From positions 601,480-665,479 of the forward strand of contig NZ_JAFIQT010000003.1 of assembly GCF_017355935.1 (NCBI RefSeq): DNA of 64,000 nt, written 5' to 3'. How positions within the stretch are numbered: position 1 is the first letter of the stretch; each line of letters opens with the position of its first letter. The translations under genes were made by a program, and so were the position numbers. Of this stretch, positions 24,581 through 34,700 are shown in pieces. The stretch comes from Telluribacter humicola. Its GTDB lineage: Bacteria; Bacteroidota; Bacteroidia; Cytophagales; Spirosomataceae. Under the pieces are notes generated by a model. The model was not told the DNA's origin and did not search any database. It saw only the letters and a program-made list of their open reading frames with translations.

Positions 24581-27500
24581 TTAACGATTCAACAGTTCGT
24601 CAAAAGTAAGGGATACGTAATACATGGAGCCTACCGCCGCACTACCATACGCCTGCACATAGGGCTTACCGAACAGGTTAGTACCTCCTACTTTCAATAT
24701 AGACTTGATGCCGGGTAGCTTAGCACTTACCTGAGCATCCAGGTTATTGATAGCCGGTACTATGGTATTAGTAAACAGATCTACACCCGTAGTAGTAGCC
24801 TGCACAAATCCGGCCTCCCACACAAAGCTATCCTGGTGGCGGAACTGGACGTTAAAGCCAAAGCGCTCACCACTACCAATGCGCTTTCCAAACTTCAGGT
24901 TATAGCGGTTCCGGGGCGTATTAAACGCCGAGAACTGCTGCTCGGGTGTAGGTACATAGTTGGTTAGCTCATTGTTAGCCATATTGGCTCCCACAAAGAA
25001 GCTGTGAGGTAATGAATAGTCGGCGCTTATAGCGTAGCCCTGTACCGTAATAGATTCATTGCTGTTAGCTGGTCTGGAGTAGGCAATCCGGGTGTTGGCA
25101 CTTGCTACGCCTGACTCGATAGGTAAGCCGGGAGCGGCCGGTGCCGTAGGCACTATAATTACTGTTCCCCCGATGAAGTTGGTGTACTTACTCAGGTAGT
25201 AGTAGGCATCTATATATAGCTTTCTGCCAATGATACCTTTGTAGCCAATCTCATAGGAAGCAATCCGCTCGGGCTTGAGTTCAGGCTCCTGGTACTTAGG
25301 CAGAGCTGCCAGGGCAAAGGCAGGAATTACCTGTTTTACAGCTCCAGGCAGATTAGCCTGAAGTGCTCCGGGCAGCACAGAACCTACCCCGGCCTGAATA
25401 GCGCCAGCAATAACCGTTGGATTGTTAGGTATCTGACCGGCGGCTACCGCAGCGTTGACCTGTGCGGTAACAGCAGCGGTAACCTGTTGGGTGATGGCCT
25501 GGGTGGCATACTGAGTAGCCGCCGCAATTACCGCGGGTTGAGTTGCATACGAAGCAATCACAGCGGGATCGAGGTTCTGCCGTAGAATACCATTACCCAG
25601 GTTATAGCGGCTATTGAACTCAGGTAGTCCACCGATAAGTACTCCAGCCGGTGTAGCCAGGTCGATGTACTGGTTCTGTGTGGTAGGAATACGGAAACCC
25701 GTCTGATATGACAGACGAACGTTGTGCTGTCCAAAGGTAGTTACAGCCGATACCCGTGGCGTAAACTGCCCTTTGAAGTTTTCGTTCTTGTCGTACCGCA
25801 GAGAGCCTGTAAGTTTCAGGTGGTCCTGAAGAAGGCTTTTGCCAGCCTGTACAAATGCACCGTATTCGGTAATACCGATCGTACCACTACGCCCCTCTTT
25901 GGTATCAGAAAAAAGAGTACCGCCTGACCTGAGCTGGTACTGACGGATATTAGCTCCGGCCGATAAGTCCATGAACTTAATCTCTTCCTTGAACTGGTAG
26001 AGTCCTTCGGCATGGTACATATTGGTCTTATCAAGGAAGCCGCTTCCCCCTTCTGTAATGGGCAGGTTACGGTACTTGTCCAGCAATGTAGAGAATGCTT
26101 CTGTACCAGGCTGAGGCATGTTGCGATCCGCAAATTGACGGGCCGCCGCATGGGCCATATCTTCGTTGGCACCCTGTGTACGCGCCTGTACAAAAGCCCC
26201 CGCATATTCACCAAACCAGATAGGATGATTCTTTATATCATTAAGCATGCCCACAGCCGCAAGCCCCGCTACATAGGATTGTCCGGAGCGCTCCTGAGTC
26301 GTGTAGGCACGTACTGTAAAGTTATCTCCACGTAGTTCCAGCTTAGCCTGCGTCAGGTTAAAGTTGCGCAGGGAGTAGCGACCTACCCCTGTATACATAG
26401 TAGTTCCATACCCGTAGTTTATCTGCCCTACAGCCTCTACTTTTTCATTCAGGCGGTAGTGGAGCGCTACGTTCGTTTTAAAGCTTTTGGTATTATAATC
26501 AACCAGATCTTTTTCATAAAAACCCGTGCGGCTTACATTGGTGTTGGGCAACAGTGCCACAGCAGCAGTAGGTAAGAGGCCTAAGGAGGCCAACGTCTGA
26601 CCTACTGTATTAAGGTTAGCCTGTACCTCATCGCCGTATATATTTACCCCATCGTAATCAGTATCTACGCCGGTACCGCGCGTACCATTCTCTACCCCTC
26701 CCACGTTCAGGTTGGTGTAGTTAGTAGCCTGCCAGTCTTTAGCCTGTAAGTAGGAAAGGTTAACCTTAAAAGCAAAACGATTATTAAATGCCTTAGCGTA
26801 CCGTACAGACACATCGTTAAATGGAGTAATCTGCTGATCACGATTGCTGGCGCTCATAACACCCGTTTTAACGCTGGCACTCAATCCCTGATATAGGAAA
26901 GGGCTCTTGCTATTCATCAGGATGAGGCCATTGATAGCGTTAGGGCCATAGAGAGCAGAGGCTGCTCCCGGTAGTACCTCTACGCTTTCCACATCCAGCT
27001 CGGGCATACCCACAATGTTATCCACAGGGAAGTTGAGACCTGGTGCGGAGTTATCCATCCCGTCAATCATCTGTACTACCCGAGGGTTTCCGGTCGAGCC
27101 AAAGCCACGCATATTAATAGACTTAAAGAGTAGTCCCTGCGTAGTCATATCCACCCCTTTCAGACCAGACAGTGCATCGTAAAAGCTGGCCGAAGGTGTC
27201 GAGCGAATATCGCGAATATCCATCTTCTCGATGGCAACCGGTGCCTGCATGATGCTCTCTTCTACCCGTGAGGCCGCTACTACGACTTCCTGCCCCATGA
27301 TCGCCTGCTCCTTGAGGCTTATGTCCAGATTACTCTGTTCATTATTGATCTCTACCTCCTGGGTCTCGTACCCTACTGATGAAACAACAATTGTAAAAGG
27401 CGGGGTAGTAGCCGTCGTAAGGCTGAACTTACCGTCCGTATCTGTAATGGTACCTATTACTTTACCTTTAACCTGAATACTCACTCCAGCCAGAGGCTCT

Positions 27501-27619
27501 CGCGAAGAGCCATCAGTTACTTTTCCGGCTATCCTTACCTGAGCAAAAGCGGCTATACTGCCCCACATAAATAAGAGCATCGTAAAATACGATGCTCGCA
27601 TAGTAATTTTTTTTTGCAT
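24581..27619 (-). CDS. TonB-dependent receptor with Ala/Gln/Val-rich insert
   Basis: Outer-membrane active transporter of 1012 residues. Signal peptide about 1-26 (AFA/Q); carboxypeptidase-regulatory domain about 28-110 (AGKVTDGSSREPLAGVSI); plug about 125-245 (MRGFGSTGNPRVVQMIDGMD, ALYGPNAINGLI); barrel to the C-terminus, ending in LTFDELLNR. At about residues 685-770 a low-complexity insert rich in Ala, Gln, Val and Thr, with amphipathic TAQVNAAVAAGQIPNNP-type phrases, interrupts the barrel and probably forms an external loop. No SusD-like partner is adjacent. Substrate unknown. Confidence 0.88.
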   Translation of the reverse strand: MQKKITMRASYFTMLLFMWGSIAAFAQVRIAGKVTDGSSREPLAGVSIQVKGKVIGTITDTDGKFSLTTATTPPFTIVVSSVGYETQEVEINNEQSNLDISLKEQAIMGQEVVVAASRVEESIMQAPVAIEKMDIRDIRSTPSASFYDALSGLKGVDMTTQGLLFKSINMRGFGSTGNPRVVQMIDGMDNSAPGLNFPVDNIVGMPELDVESVEVLPGAASALYGPNAINGLILMNSKSPFLYQGLSASVKTGVMSASNRDQQITPFNDVSVRYAKAFNNRFAFKVNLSYLQAKDWQATNYTNLNVGGVENGTRGTGVDTDYDGVNIYGDEVQANLNTVGQTLASLGLLPTAAVALLPNTNVSRTGFYEKDLVDYNTKSFKTNVALHYRLNEKVEAVGQINYGYGTTMYTGVGRYSLRNFNLTQAKLELRGDNFTVRAYTTQERSGQSYVAGLAAVGMLNDIKNHPIWFGEYAGAFVQARTQGANEDMAHAAARQFADRNMPQPGTEAFSTLLDKYRNLPITEGGSGFLDKTNMYHAEGLYQFKEEIKFMDLSAGANIRQYQLRSGGTLFSDTKEGRSGTIGITEYGAFVQAGKSLLQDHLKLTGSLRYDKNENFKGQFTPRVSAVTTFGQHNVRLSYQTGFRIPTTQNQYIDLATPAGVLIGGLPEFNSRYNLGNGILRQNLDPAVIASYATQPAVIAAATQYATQAITQQVTAAVTAQVNAAVAAGQIPNNPTVIAGAIQAGVGSVLPGALQANLPGAVKQVIPAFALAALPKYQEPELKPERIASYEIGYKGIIGRKLYIDAYYYLSKYTNFIGGTVIIVPTAPAAPGLPIESGVASANTRIAYSRPANSNESITVQGYAISADYSLPHSFFVGANMANNELTNYVPTPEQQFSAFNTPRNRYNLKFGKRIGSGERFGFNVQFRHQDSFVWEAGFVQATTTGVDLFTNTIVPAINNLDAQVSAKLPGIKSILKVGGTNLFGKPYVQAYGSAAVGSMYYVSLTFDELLNR

Positions 27620-27866
27620 AAATCCCTGAGGGTTAATTTTGAGTTATAGTTTGATATATACGCAGTGTAATTTAATTAGAAGCGCGAATACTTTATATTT
27701 TTTCTCAATATTCTTTTAAATATGCAATTTTGTATCACGCTTATGTCCTAACTAATGCAAAATGTGGTTCTAAACGAGGCTTTATTCCGTGTGGTAGGTA
27801 CATTTATAGTAGTACATCATTATACTTATAACCATTATCCTTACTATTCAATTGATTGAAAAATGA

Positions 27867-27874
27867 TAGCTTTG
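27867..27874 (+). promoter_or_regulatory. Candidate manC -7 promoter element
   Basis: TAGCTTTG matches TAnnTTTG, 35 nt upstream of the start codon; no TTG is found at the ideal distance. Confidence 0.45.
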
Positions 27875-27909
27875 TCAACACTTATTAACCCTTAACAGAC
27901 ACGCCTTTT

Positions 27910-28977
27910 ATGCAAAATACATATGTAGTAATCATGGCTGGCGGAGTAGGATCACGTTTCTGGCCTTTTAGCCGCACTACCTTTCCGAAGCAGTTTCATG
28001 ATGTATTGGGTACTGGTAAGTCACTCCTTCAGCAAACAGTAGAGCGGTTTGAAGGAGTATGTCCCCCCGAAAATATATATATAGTTACAAGTAATGAGTA
28101 CCAGGAGCTTGTACAACAACAGCTCCCAGCGATCAAAGAAGATCAGATCCTGCTTGAGCCTTACCGCCGTAATACTGCTCCCTGTATTGCCTATGCCAGC
28201 TATAAAATAGCCTCTAAGAACCCCGATGCCAATATTGTGGTAGCTCCCGCTGATCACATCATACTGAAAGAGAATGTATTCCGGGATACCATCAAAGTAG
28301 CCCTGGCCTCTACCCGCCAGGAGGATATACTGGTGACGCTGGGTATCCAGCCCAACCGCCCTGACACGGGTTACGGGTATATCCAGTATATCCCCGACAA
28401 GCGTACTGTCAAGAAAGTAAAAACATTTACCGAAAAGCCCCACCATGAGCTGGCTGTCCAATTTCTGGAGAGCGGAGACTTTGTCTGGAACGCGGGTATC
28501 TTTGTGTGGAACGCACGGGCTATTAAGCAGGCCATACGGCAGTACATTCCCGAGATTGCTGAGATCTTTGAAGATGGTGAACGCACCTTTTTTACTGATC
28601 AGGAAGCAGGTTTTATCAATAAGGCTTACTCACACTGCGGCAATATATCGGTAGACAACGGTATCATGGAAAAAGCCGACAATGTACACGTGGTACTAAG
28701 TGACTTTGGCTGGTCGGACCTGGGTACCTGGAAGTCGCTGTACGAAGTATCATCCAAAGACCAGCACAACAATGTTACAGATGGTCAACTGCTGCTGTAT
28801 AACACGCAGAACTGTATTGTTAAGACGCCCAAAGATAAATTGGTAGTAATCAACGGCCTTGAGGACTTCATCGTAGCGGAGTACGACGGGGTGCTCCTCA
28901 TCTGTAAAAAAGACGAGGAGCAACGGGTCAAAGAGTTTGTGGCGGATGCCAAGCAGCTTCACTCCAAATTTTCCTGA
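27910..28977 (+). CDS. manC: Mannose-1-phosphate guanylyltransferase
   Basis: Cytoplasmic nucleotidyltransferase, mannose 1-phosphate plus GTP to GDP-mannose, for fucosylated or mannosylated surface glycans. Signature GGVGSRFWPFSR..PKQF at 11-29, and the sugar-phosphate site FTEKPH near 174. Length 355 shows that only the nucleotidyltransferase domain is present; the phosphomannose-isomerase domain of bifunctional ManC/AlgA is missing, the normal Bacteroidota form. It converges on thiL with only 14 nt between. Confidence 0.93.
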   Translation: MQNTYVVIMAGGVGSRFWPFSRTTFPKQFHDVLGTGKSLLQQTVERFEGVCPPENIYIVTSNEYQELVQQQLPAIKEDQILLEPYRRNTAPCIAYASYKIASKNPDANIVVAPADHIILKENVFRDTIKVALASTRQEDILVTLGIQPNRPDTGYGYIQYIPDKRTVKKVKTFTEKPHHELAVQFLESGDFVWNAGIFVWNARAIKQAIRQYIPEIAEIFEDGERTFFTDQEAGFINKAYSHCGNISVDNGIMEKADNVHVVLSDFGWSDLGTWKSLYEVSSKDQHNNVTDGQLLLYNTQNCIVKTPKDKLVVINGLEDFIVAEYDGVLLICKKDEEQRVKEFVADAKQLHSKFS

Positions 28978-28991
28978 TACGTATTAATGAA

Positions 28992-30023
28992 TCAGGAGAA
29001 ATGATTCCAGCCCTGGGCGGTAATCGGATAACGGTTGCCGCCCTTGGTGTTTAAGATGACCTCACCGGCTTTGTCTGTAATGTAGCCAATGAAGCTGATC
29101 TTGGGGTTGTTCTTCACTTTATTGTAGTCATCCTGCCGGATGGTAAACAGCAGCTCGTAGTCTTCACCGCCGTTCATAGCCGCCGTAACTGGATCCAGAT
29201 TCAACTCGGTACTTACCAAGAAGGTCTGCTCATCAATGGGAAGGTTTTCCTCGACCAGTATGGCTCCTACCTTTGACTGACTACAAATGTGCAGTATCTC
29301 GGAAGCCAGTCCGTCCGATACGTCAATCATGGAGGTAGGTACTACGCCCGCTTCTTCCAGTTCATAAACGACATCCATCCGGGCTTCGGGCTTCAGCTGA
29401 CGCTGTACTACGTAATCTTTTCCCTCAAGCTCAGGCTGCATATTGGGATTAGCCATATATACCTGCTTCTCGCGCTCCAGTATCTGTAGGCCCATGTAGG
29501 CGCTTCCCAGGTCGCCGGTAACGCACAGGATATCGTTAGGACGGGCGGTATTGCGATAAGCGACTTTTTCTTTGGCTACTTTACCAAATACAGTCACCGA
29601 GATAATCAGTCCGGAGCGCGACGAAGTAGTATCACCTCCAACCAGATCCACCTTGAAATCTTCGCAGGCGGCTTTCACACCCGCGTAGATCTCTTCTACG
29701 GCCTCTACCGAAAAGCGGTTGCTTAGCCCCAACCCTACTACCACCTGATGCGGGATGCCGTTCATGGCGGCTATATCCGATACATTGACCGAAATGGCTT
29801 TGTAGCCCAAGTGCCGGAGGGGCGAAAACGCCAGGTCGAAGTGTACGCCTTCCACCAGCATATCGGTAGTGATAAGTCCATATTCTCCACCCAGGTCCAT
29901 AACGGCGGCATCGTCGCCAATTCCCCGTACGGTATCGGGTAAAGCGGGTTGAAACCCTTCGCTGAGCCGGTGAATCAGGCCAAACTCACCGAGAGTAGCT
30001 ATTTCAGTTCGTGATTGTGTCAT
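28992..30023 (-). CDS. thiL: Thiamine-monophosphate kinase
   Basis: Cytoplasmic ATP-dependent kinase, thiamine phosphate to thiamine diphosphate. N-terminal LGEFGLIHRL is followed by GIGDDAAV (34-41), TTDMLVEGVHF (52-62), VSDIAAMN and GGDTT, the PurM-fold metal and substrate motifs. The Met at position 1 is needed to keep the conserved LGEFGLI segment, and the -7-like box TATCTTTG ends 4 nt before it, so the message may be nearly leaderless. No other thiamine gene is adjacent. Confidence 0.95.
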   Translation of the reverse strand: MTQSRTEIATLGEFGLIHRLSEGFQPALPDTVRGIGDDAAVMDLGGEYGLITTDMLVEGVHFDLAFSPLRHLGYKAISVNVSDIAAMNGIPHQVVVGLGLSNRFSVEAVEEIYAGVKAACEDFKVDLVGGDTTSSRSGLIISVTVFGKVAKEKVAYRNTARPNDILCVTGDLGSAYMGLQILEREKQVYMANPNMQPELEGKDYVVQRQLKPEARMDVVYELEEAGVVPTSMIDVSDGLASEILHICSQSKVGAILVEENLPIDEQTFLVSTELNLDPVTAAMNGGEDYELLFTIRQDDYNKVKNNPKISFIGYITDKAGEVILNTKGGNRYPITAQGWNHFS

Positions 30024-30027
30024 AGTA

Positions 30028-30035
30028 CAAAGATA
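30028..30035 (-). promoter_or_regulatory. thiL -7-like element abutting the start codon
   Basis: TATCTTTG on the minus strand fits TAnnTTTG. Only 4 nt separate it from the thiL ATG, so transcription would start at or next to the start codon. The -33 region falls in the upstream terminator and has no TTG. Confidence 0.4.
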
Positions 30036-30048
30036 GCCAAAAACAGCA

Positions 30049-30077
30049 AGAAGCCGCCTCAGGCTGAGGCGGCTTCT
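30049..30077 (-). terminator. Terminator of the 148-residue lipoprotein gene
   Basis: 14-nt GC-rich arms (30049-30062 and 30064-30077) around a single G form a strong hairpin; on minus it is followed by TTGCTGTTTTTGG. It isolates thiL from the lipoprotein gene. Confidence 0.85.
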
Positions 30078-30097
30078 CCGTTCAAGAATTTATGTGA

Positions 30098-30544
30098 TTA
30101 TGGGTTAGTAAGTGTGTACTTGTTGATAGTTCCACCCGTTTTTGTACTGGTTGTGGTACGGGTTAAGGTCATGCCGGCATCGGTAAAATCACTGATTGTG
30201 AATTCGATGGTACCGCCGGTTCCGGTTGGCTGCGGATTCAGGTTTTTCAGGATCAGACGATTATCGCCCTGTACTTCCCACTGTCCTGTAAATGTATTGT
30301 TGTCAAACTCTGTATAAGTAGCGGTACCTGAGCTGTTAAGCGTAAGGCGCCAGTTGGCGTAACCGGGGCGGGTGTTATTGGCTCCTCCCTTCGTAAATAC
30401 CACTGTACTACCCTCCGTGACAGATTGAGGTGACCAGGCCTTGGCAATGCGCTCCGAAAGGGGTGGTACCTTTTCTTTACAACCCGCCGCTACTATTGTC
30501 AGTGCGATAACCAGGTACCAAAGGATAGTTTTATTTTTTCTCAT
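30098..30544 (-). CDS. Putative lipoprotein, lipocalin-like small beta domain
   Basis: 148-residue exported lipoprotein; lipobox VAAGC gives the lipidated cysteine at position 22. The mature part is beta-rich with phrases such as ANWRLTLNSSGTATYTEFDNN and TGQWEVQGDNRLILKN, the pattern of Bacteroidota lipocalin-like/DUF5004-type proteins that begin with 'W.P.SV..G' and measure a deviation or fit. No enzymatic residues are visible and no neighbour suggests a function. The gene is flanked by a terminator downstream. Confidence 0.75.
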   Translation of the reverse strand: MRKNKTILWYLVIALTIVAAGCKEKVPPLSERIAKAWSPQSVTEGSTVVFTKGGANNTRPGYANWRLTLNSSGTATYTEFDNNTFTGQWEVQGDNRLILKNLNPQPTGTGGTIEFTISDFTDAGMTLTRTTTSTKTGGTINKYTLTNP

Positions 30545-30720
30545 AGCTTACCTATATTTTCAGTAGAACGAAGGATGGAGCAATATCATGTAAAGGTTTA
30601 GATATTCCTTTTCAATCATGGTACAATTTCTGACTTTTAAATCATATTTTCAAACTTTTGTTAGTTAACGACACGAACGGCACTTTATCGGCTGTTGCGA
30701 AATAGAGTAAAGGTAGTTTA

Positions 30721-30948
30721 ATGAAAGAATATACGCGTACCCAACTGGCCCTACGCAATGGCCAGGATCGGGAAGAAATATGGTGTGCTTATCAGGGTAT
30801 TATCTATGATGTAAGCCCGTCAAGGCTGTGGCGCAACGGAAAGCACTATGAACACTGGGCCGGTCAGGACCTGACCAAGGAGCTCTCCGATGCCCCCCAC
30901 ACAAGCCAGGTATTCAAACGATTCAAAGTAGTAGGAAAACTTATATAG
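30721..30948 (+). CDS. Stand-alone cytochrome b5-like haem-binding protein
   Basis: 75-residue protein consisting of just one cytochrome b5-like domain: YTRTQLALRNGQ...IWCAYQGIIYDVS, then the SRLWRNGKHYEHWAGQDLT segment typical of the bacterial and MAPR-like group, and a second His in DAPHT as possible ligand. No signal peptide or membrane anchor is seen, so it should be cytoplasmic. It ends 1 nt before the start of the next gene, so translation is probably coupled. Electron-transfer partner unknown. Confidence 0.8.
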   Translation: MKEYTRTQLALRNGQDREEIWCAYQGIIYDVSPSRLWRNGKHYEHWAGQDLTKELSDAPHTSQVFKRFKVVGKLI

Positions 30949-30949
30949 T

Positions 30950-31786
30950 ATGATTTTGATTGCCGATAGCGGCTCCACCAAAACCGACTGGGTAGCCTAT
31001 AGTACCGGAGCCCAGCCCCTGCGTTTCCAATCGGTAGGCTTCAACCCTTTTTACCAGTCCAAAGAAGTTGTTGCCGAGGCGCTCCGTCAAGAGGTAGTAC
31101 CTCAGGTACCTGCCATAGAGTCTGTCTACTTCTACGGCGCGGGTTGCGCGGATGAAACCTCGAGCCTGCCGATTAGCCAGGCGCTTCAGCAGAGCTTTCC
31201 GATGGCTCACATCGAGGTTCAGAGCGATCTGCTGGCTGCGGCCCGCGCGCTGTGCGGCCATGAGTCCGGCATAGCCTGTATACTGGGTACCGGTGCTAAT
31301 AACTGTCTTTACAACGGAGAGCGTATCGTCAATAATATCGGCTCGCTGGGCTTCTGGATGGGTGATGAAGGCAGTGGTGGGTACCTGGGCAAAACGCTGG
31401 TAGTCCGGTATCTGCACAAGGAGCTTCCGGAAGAGATTCAGGAGCGCTTTACGGCCGCCTACCCGGGCACTGATCGTTTTCTGGTACTGGACAATGCCTA
31501 CAAGAAGCCTTTTCCCAACCGCTACTTCGCTACCTTTACCCGCTTCCTATCCGAACACATCACTCACCCGTACATTCAGCAGCTCATCGTAGAGGCTTTT
31601 GACCTGTTTCTGAGCAAGTACGTGGTCAAACATCCTGACGCGGCTGCTTATCCGGTTCACTTTACGGGCTCGGTCGCTTACTACTTCCGGGACCAGCTAG
31701 CGGAGGCTGTCACTGCCAAAGGTCTAAGAATGGGTACTATACAAAAAAGCCCCATGGAGGGGCTTCTTCGTTATCATCAGGCTTAA
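30950..31786 (+). CDS. BadF/BadG-type ATPase, N-acetylglucosamine kinase-like
   Basis: Cytoplasmic sugar kinase-fold protein of 278 residues. ATPase phosphate-1 motif DSGSTKTDW at 6-14, adenosine and sugar motifs GTGANN and GDEGSGGYLGK. Bacteroidota members are usually annotated as N-acetylglucosamine kinases of amino-sugar recycling; specificity here is inferred. Coupled to the cytochrome b5-like gene. The last 40 nt of the gene contain a hairpin that, on the opposite strand, serves the convergent giant gene as terminator. Confidence 0.85.
   Translation: MILIADSGSTKTDWVAYSTGAQPLRFQSVGFNPFYQSKEVVAEALRQEVVPQVPAIESVYFYGAGCADETSSLPISQALQQSFPMAHIEVQSDLLAAARALCGHESGIACILGTGANNCLYNGERIVNNIGSLGFWMGDEGSGGYLGKTLVVRYLHKELPEEIQERFTAAYPGTDRFLVLDNAYKKPFPNRYFATFTRFLSEHITHPYIQQLIVEAFDLFLSKYVVKHPDAAAYPVHFTGSVAYYFRDQLAEAVTAKGLRMGTIQKSPMEGLLRYHQA
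31743..31765 (-). terminator. Terminator of the giant secreted-protein gene, inside the convergent kinase gene
   Basis: On minus, AAGCCCC tccat GGGGCTT followed by TTTT. The arms are 31759-31765 and 31747-31753, and the A run at 31743-31748 supplies the U tract. It lies 31 nt beyond the stop at 31796 and within codons of the kinase gene. Confidence 0.75.
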
Positions 31787-31795
31787 TATCAGGTA

Positions 31796-34700
31796 CTATC
31801 TTGTTTCCGATTTGAGGAGCTTAATGGTCCGCTGCTTACCATTCGATTCCTGAACACGCATCAGGTACATACCCGGCGCGGTGGCTACATCCGACAGATC
31901 TACTTCGAGTACACCGCCGTTCATCTTCCACCGCTGAGTATCCAGGGGCAAAGTACGTCCTTCACCGGTCAGTACCTCTACCCCTTCAATGGTGGTCTGG
32001 CTATGTACATCGGTCTGCAGCTGCACACGATCCAAGAATGGATTGGGGTAAGCCTTCCAGGACTCCGATGCAAAGTCCGGCAGGAACTCTACAACACCTT
32101 CACGAGCGGTTCTGGCTCCCGGCTGAACAATCTTGAAGGTTGACGTCTGAGTCGCCACCAACACTCCACTGCGGTAGGCCATCAGTTTAAGCGTATAGGT
32201 TCCAACGATCGGCGTAAATCCGGCCTCATCGTGGTACAAGCTAAATAGTGGTGGGAAATCATCCGTGTAGTTTACAGGAGGTATAGTACCTGTGATCTCG
32301 TACGTAACGGAGGTAATGCTGGCGTTGCTTGATACAAAGATATTGACCGAGCTTGGGAGCTTAGCTATATCTATCTCATCTCCGTTAGCGATACGATGGA
32401 GCAACTTGCGCGTCGATACATTACCTGCCTGATATAAGTCGGCGTATAGTACAGGCTTTTCTACCTTTATTTTGAGCACCTCTTCGATAACGGCATCTTT
32501 GTCATCCTTCACCCTGACCTTAACCTCATAGGTACCGGCTGCGGTGGGGTTACCTGCTAGCTGAGAGCCGTTGGCGGTAAGGCCCGTGGGCAGCGCAGAA
32601 GCGTAGGAAATAGATACGATCTGTCCATCTTCATCCTCAAAATATTCTTTTACATCAAAGTTAAATACCTGGCCAACTATGGCTACCAGTTCGGGCAGAT
32701 CTTTGCTGAGCTGAGGAGGCTGGTTGGTAGAAGTAGCTGATACTCTGATCCGGAAAGTCGTCGTAACGGAAGCCCCTGCATTATCAAAGGCTGTAACGCT
32801 TACTATATGGTCTCCTGAACTTGTCGGTACACCGCTGATTGTCAATCCCGATGCTGTCAGGCCGGCAGGCAACCCGCTGATATCAATGCGCACCACGGCA
32901 CCATCCGGATCCGTAAAGGTACCCAGTGGTAGAGTGTAGCTGAATGCTGTTCCTATCAGAGCTACTTGGTTAGGTATCGGACTAGCTACAACAGGCGGCA
33001 GGTTATCCTTTGTTACTACTAACTTAAAGGTAGTCTGTACAGTAGCAGAGGCATCGTCCGTGGCGGTAGCTGTAAGTAAGTATTCGCCCGCTGTTGTCGG
33101 AGTTCCCGACAGTTGATTGCCGGAAGCAATCAGCCCCTCAGGTGCCCCCTGAATAGTAATCTTAACGATGGTTCCATCAGGGTCTACGAAGGTCTCATCG
33201 GGCAAGCGGTAGCTGAATGCCACACCTACCTTAGCTGCCAGGTCAGAAACCGGCTTATTAACAATTGGTGGTACGTTCTCCGCCGTTATTGTAAACTTGA
33301 AATGAGTAGTTACCGAGGCTCCTTTATTATCGGTTGCCTTTACCTGCACGGTCCACTCGCCTTTGCGGGCCGGAGTTCCCTTGATCACAGTACCATCCCA
33401 GCTCAGTCCCTCCGGCAGATCGGTCATCGTTACCGAAGCTATTGAGCCATCCGCGTCAATAAAGGTATCGTCGGCTAGGCGGTATTCGTAGGGCTTACCC
33501 GCCAGTGCCTGCAGACTTACCAATGGCTTGTTCACAACGGGAGCCTTATTGGGTACCTCTTCATCCGCCACGATGCTGATCTTGAAGATCGCCTGTATGG
33601 TGGCATTTTTGTCATCCGTTGCTACAGCGATGAGCTGGTAGGTACCTACCGCCGTGGGTACACCCGATAGCAGGCTACCTGAGGTGGTAAGGCCCTCCGG
33701 TGCACCCAGTATGGTTATACTTTTGATGGTACCATCTAAATCAACAAAAGTCGAGTCAGGTATGCGGTACTCAAATGGCTTGTTAACAAAAGTTACTATA
33801 TCAGGAATCGCATGCTGCACTACCGGAGCCACATTTTCAACGGTAATTGTAAAGATGAACGAAGCTGCTACGGTCGCTCCTTTATCATCAGTAGCTTTTA
33901 CCTGCACGGTCCAATCTCCTTTTCGGGCCGGAGTACCCGTAATCATTGTGCCATTCCAGCTCAGCCCTTCCGGCAGGTCAGTCATAGATATCGAAGCGAT
34001 GGTACCATCCGGGTCAACGAAGGTATCATCCGGCAGGCGGTATTCATAGGACTTACCAGCCAATGCCTGCAGACTTACCAATGGCTTGTTCACACCGGGA
34101 GCCTTATTGGGTACTTCCTCCGCCACAACGGTTATCTTGAAGAAGGTCTGTACCGACAGGTTACCATCGTCCGTAGCTACCGCGATGAGTTGATAGGTAC
34201 CTACCGATTTAGGAGCACCCGACACCAGGCTACCTGAGGCGGTAAGTCCTTCCGGTGCGCCTAGTATATAGATATTCTTGATAGAGCCATCCGGATCGAC
34301 GAAGGTTCCGTCAGGGATACGGTATTCAAAAGGCTTATTAACTGTAGCTACCTGGTCTGGAATGGTTTGCTTAACGACCGGAGGAGCATTATCAGCCGTA
34401 ACCATAAATACAAATTCGGTAGAAGATGAAGCTCCCTTATTGTCGGTGGCTTTCACCTTGGATGTCCAGTAGCCTTTCTTCTGAGGAGTACCTTCAATAG
34501 TGAGCCCGTTGCCCGTCAGACCATCGGGCAGACCACTGATCTCAAAAGAAGCAATTGTACCATCCAGATCCACAAAAGTGCTGTCATGAAGCTTGTACTT
34601 AAATGGCTCCCCTACCTTAGCTAGTAATCCTATTGGGGTCTTATAGAGGAAAGGAGGCTGGTTGCTTTCACCTTCCCCCTCAACCACCACAAAGTTCACA

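Noticed and set aside
33100..34640. CRISPR-like array
   Set aside because: The DNA repeats belong to coding cadherin-like domains of about 270 bp in the giant gene, not short repeats with spacers.
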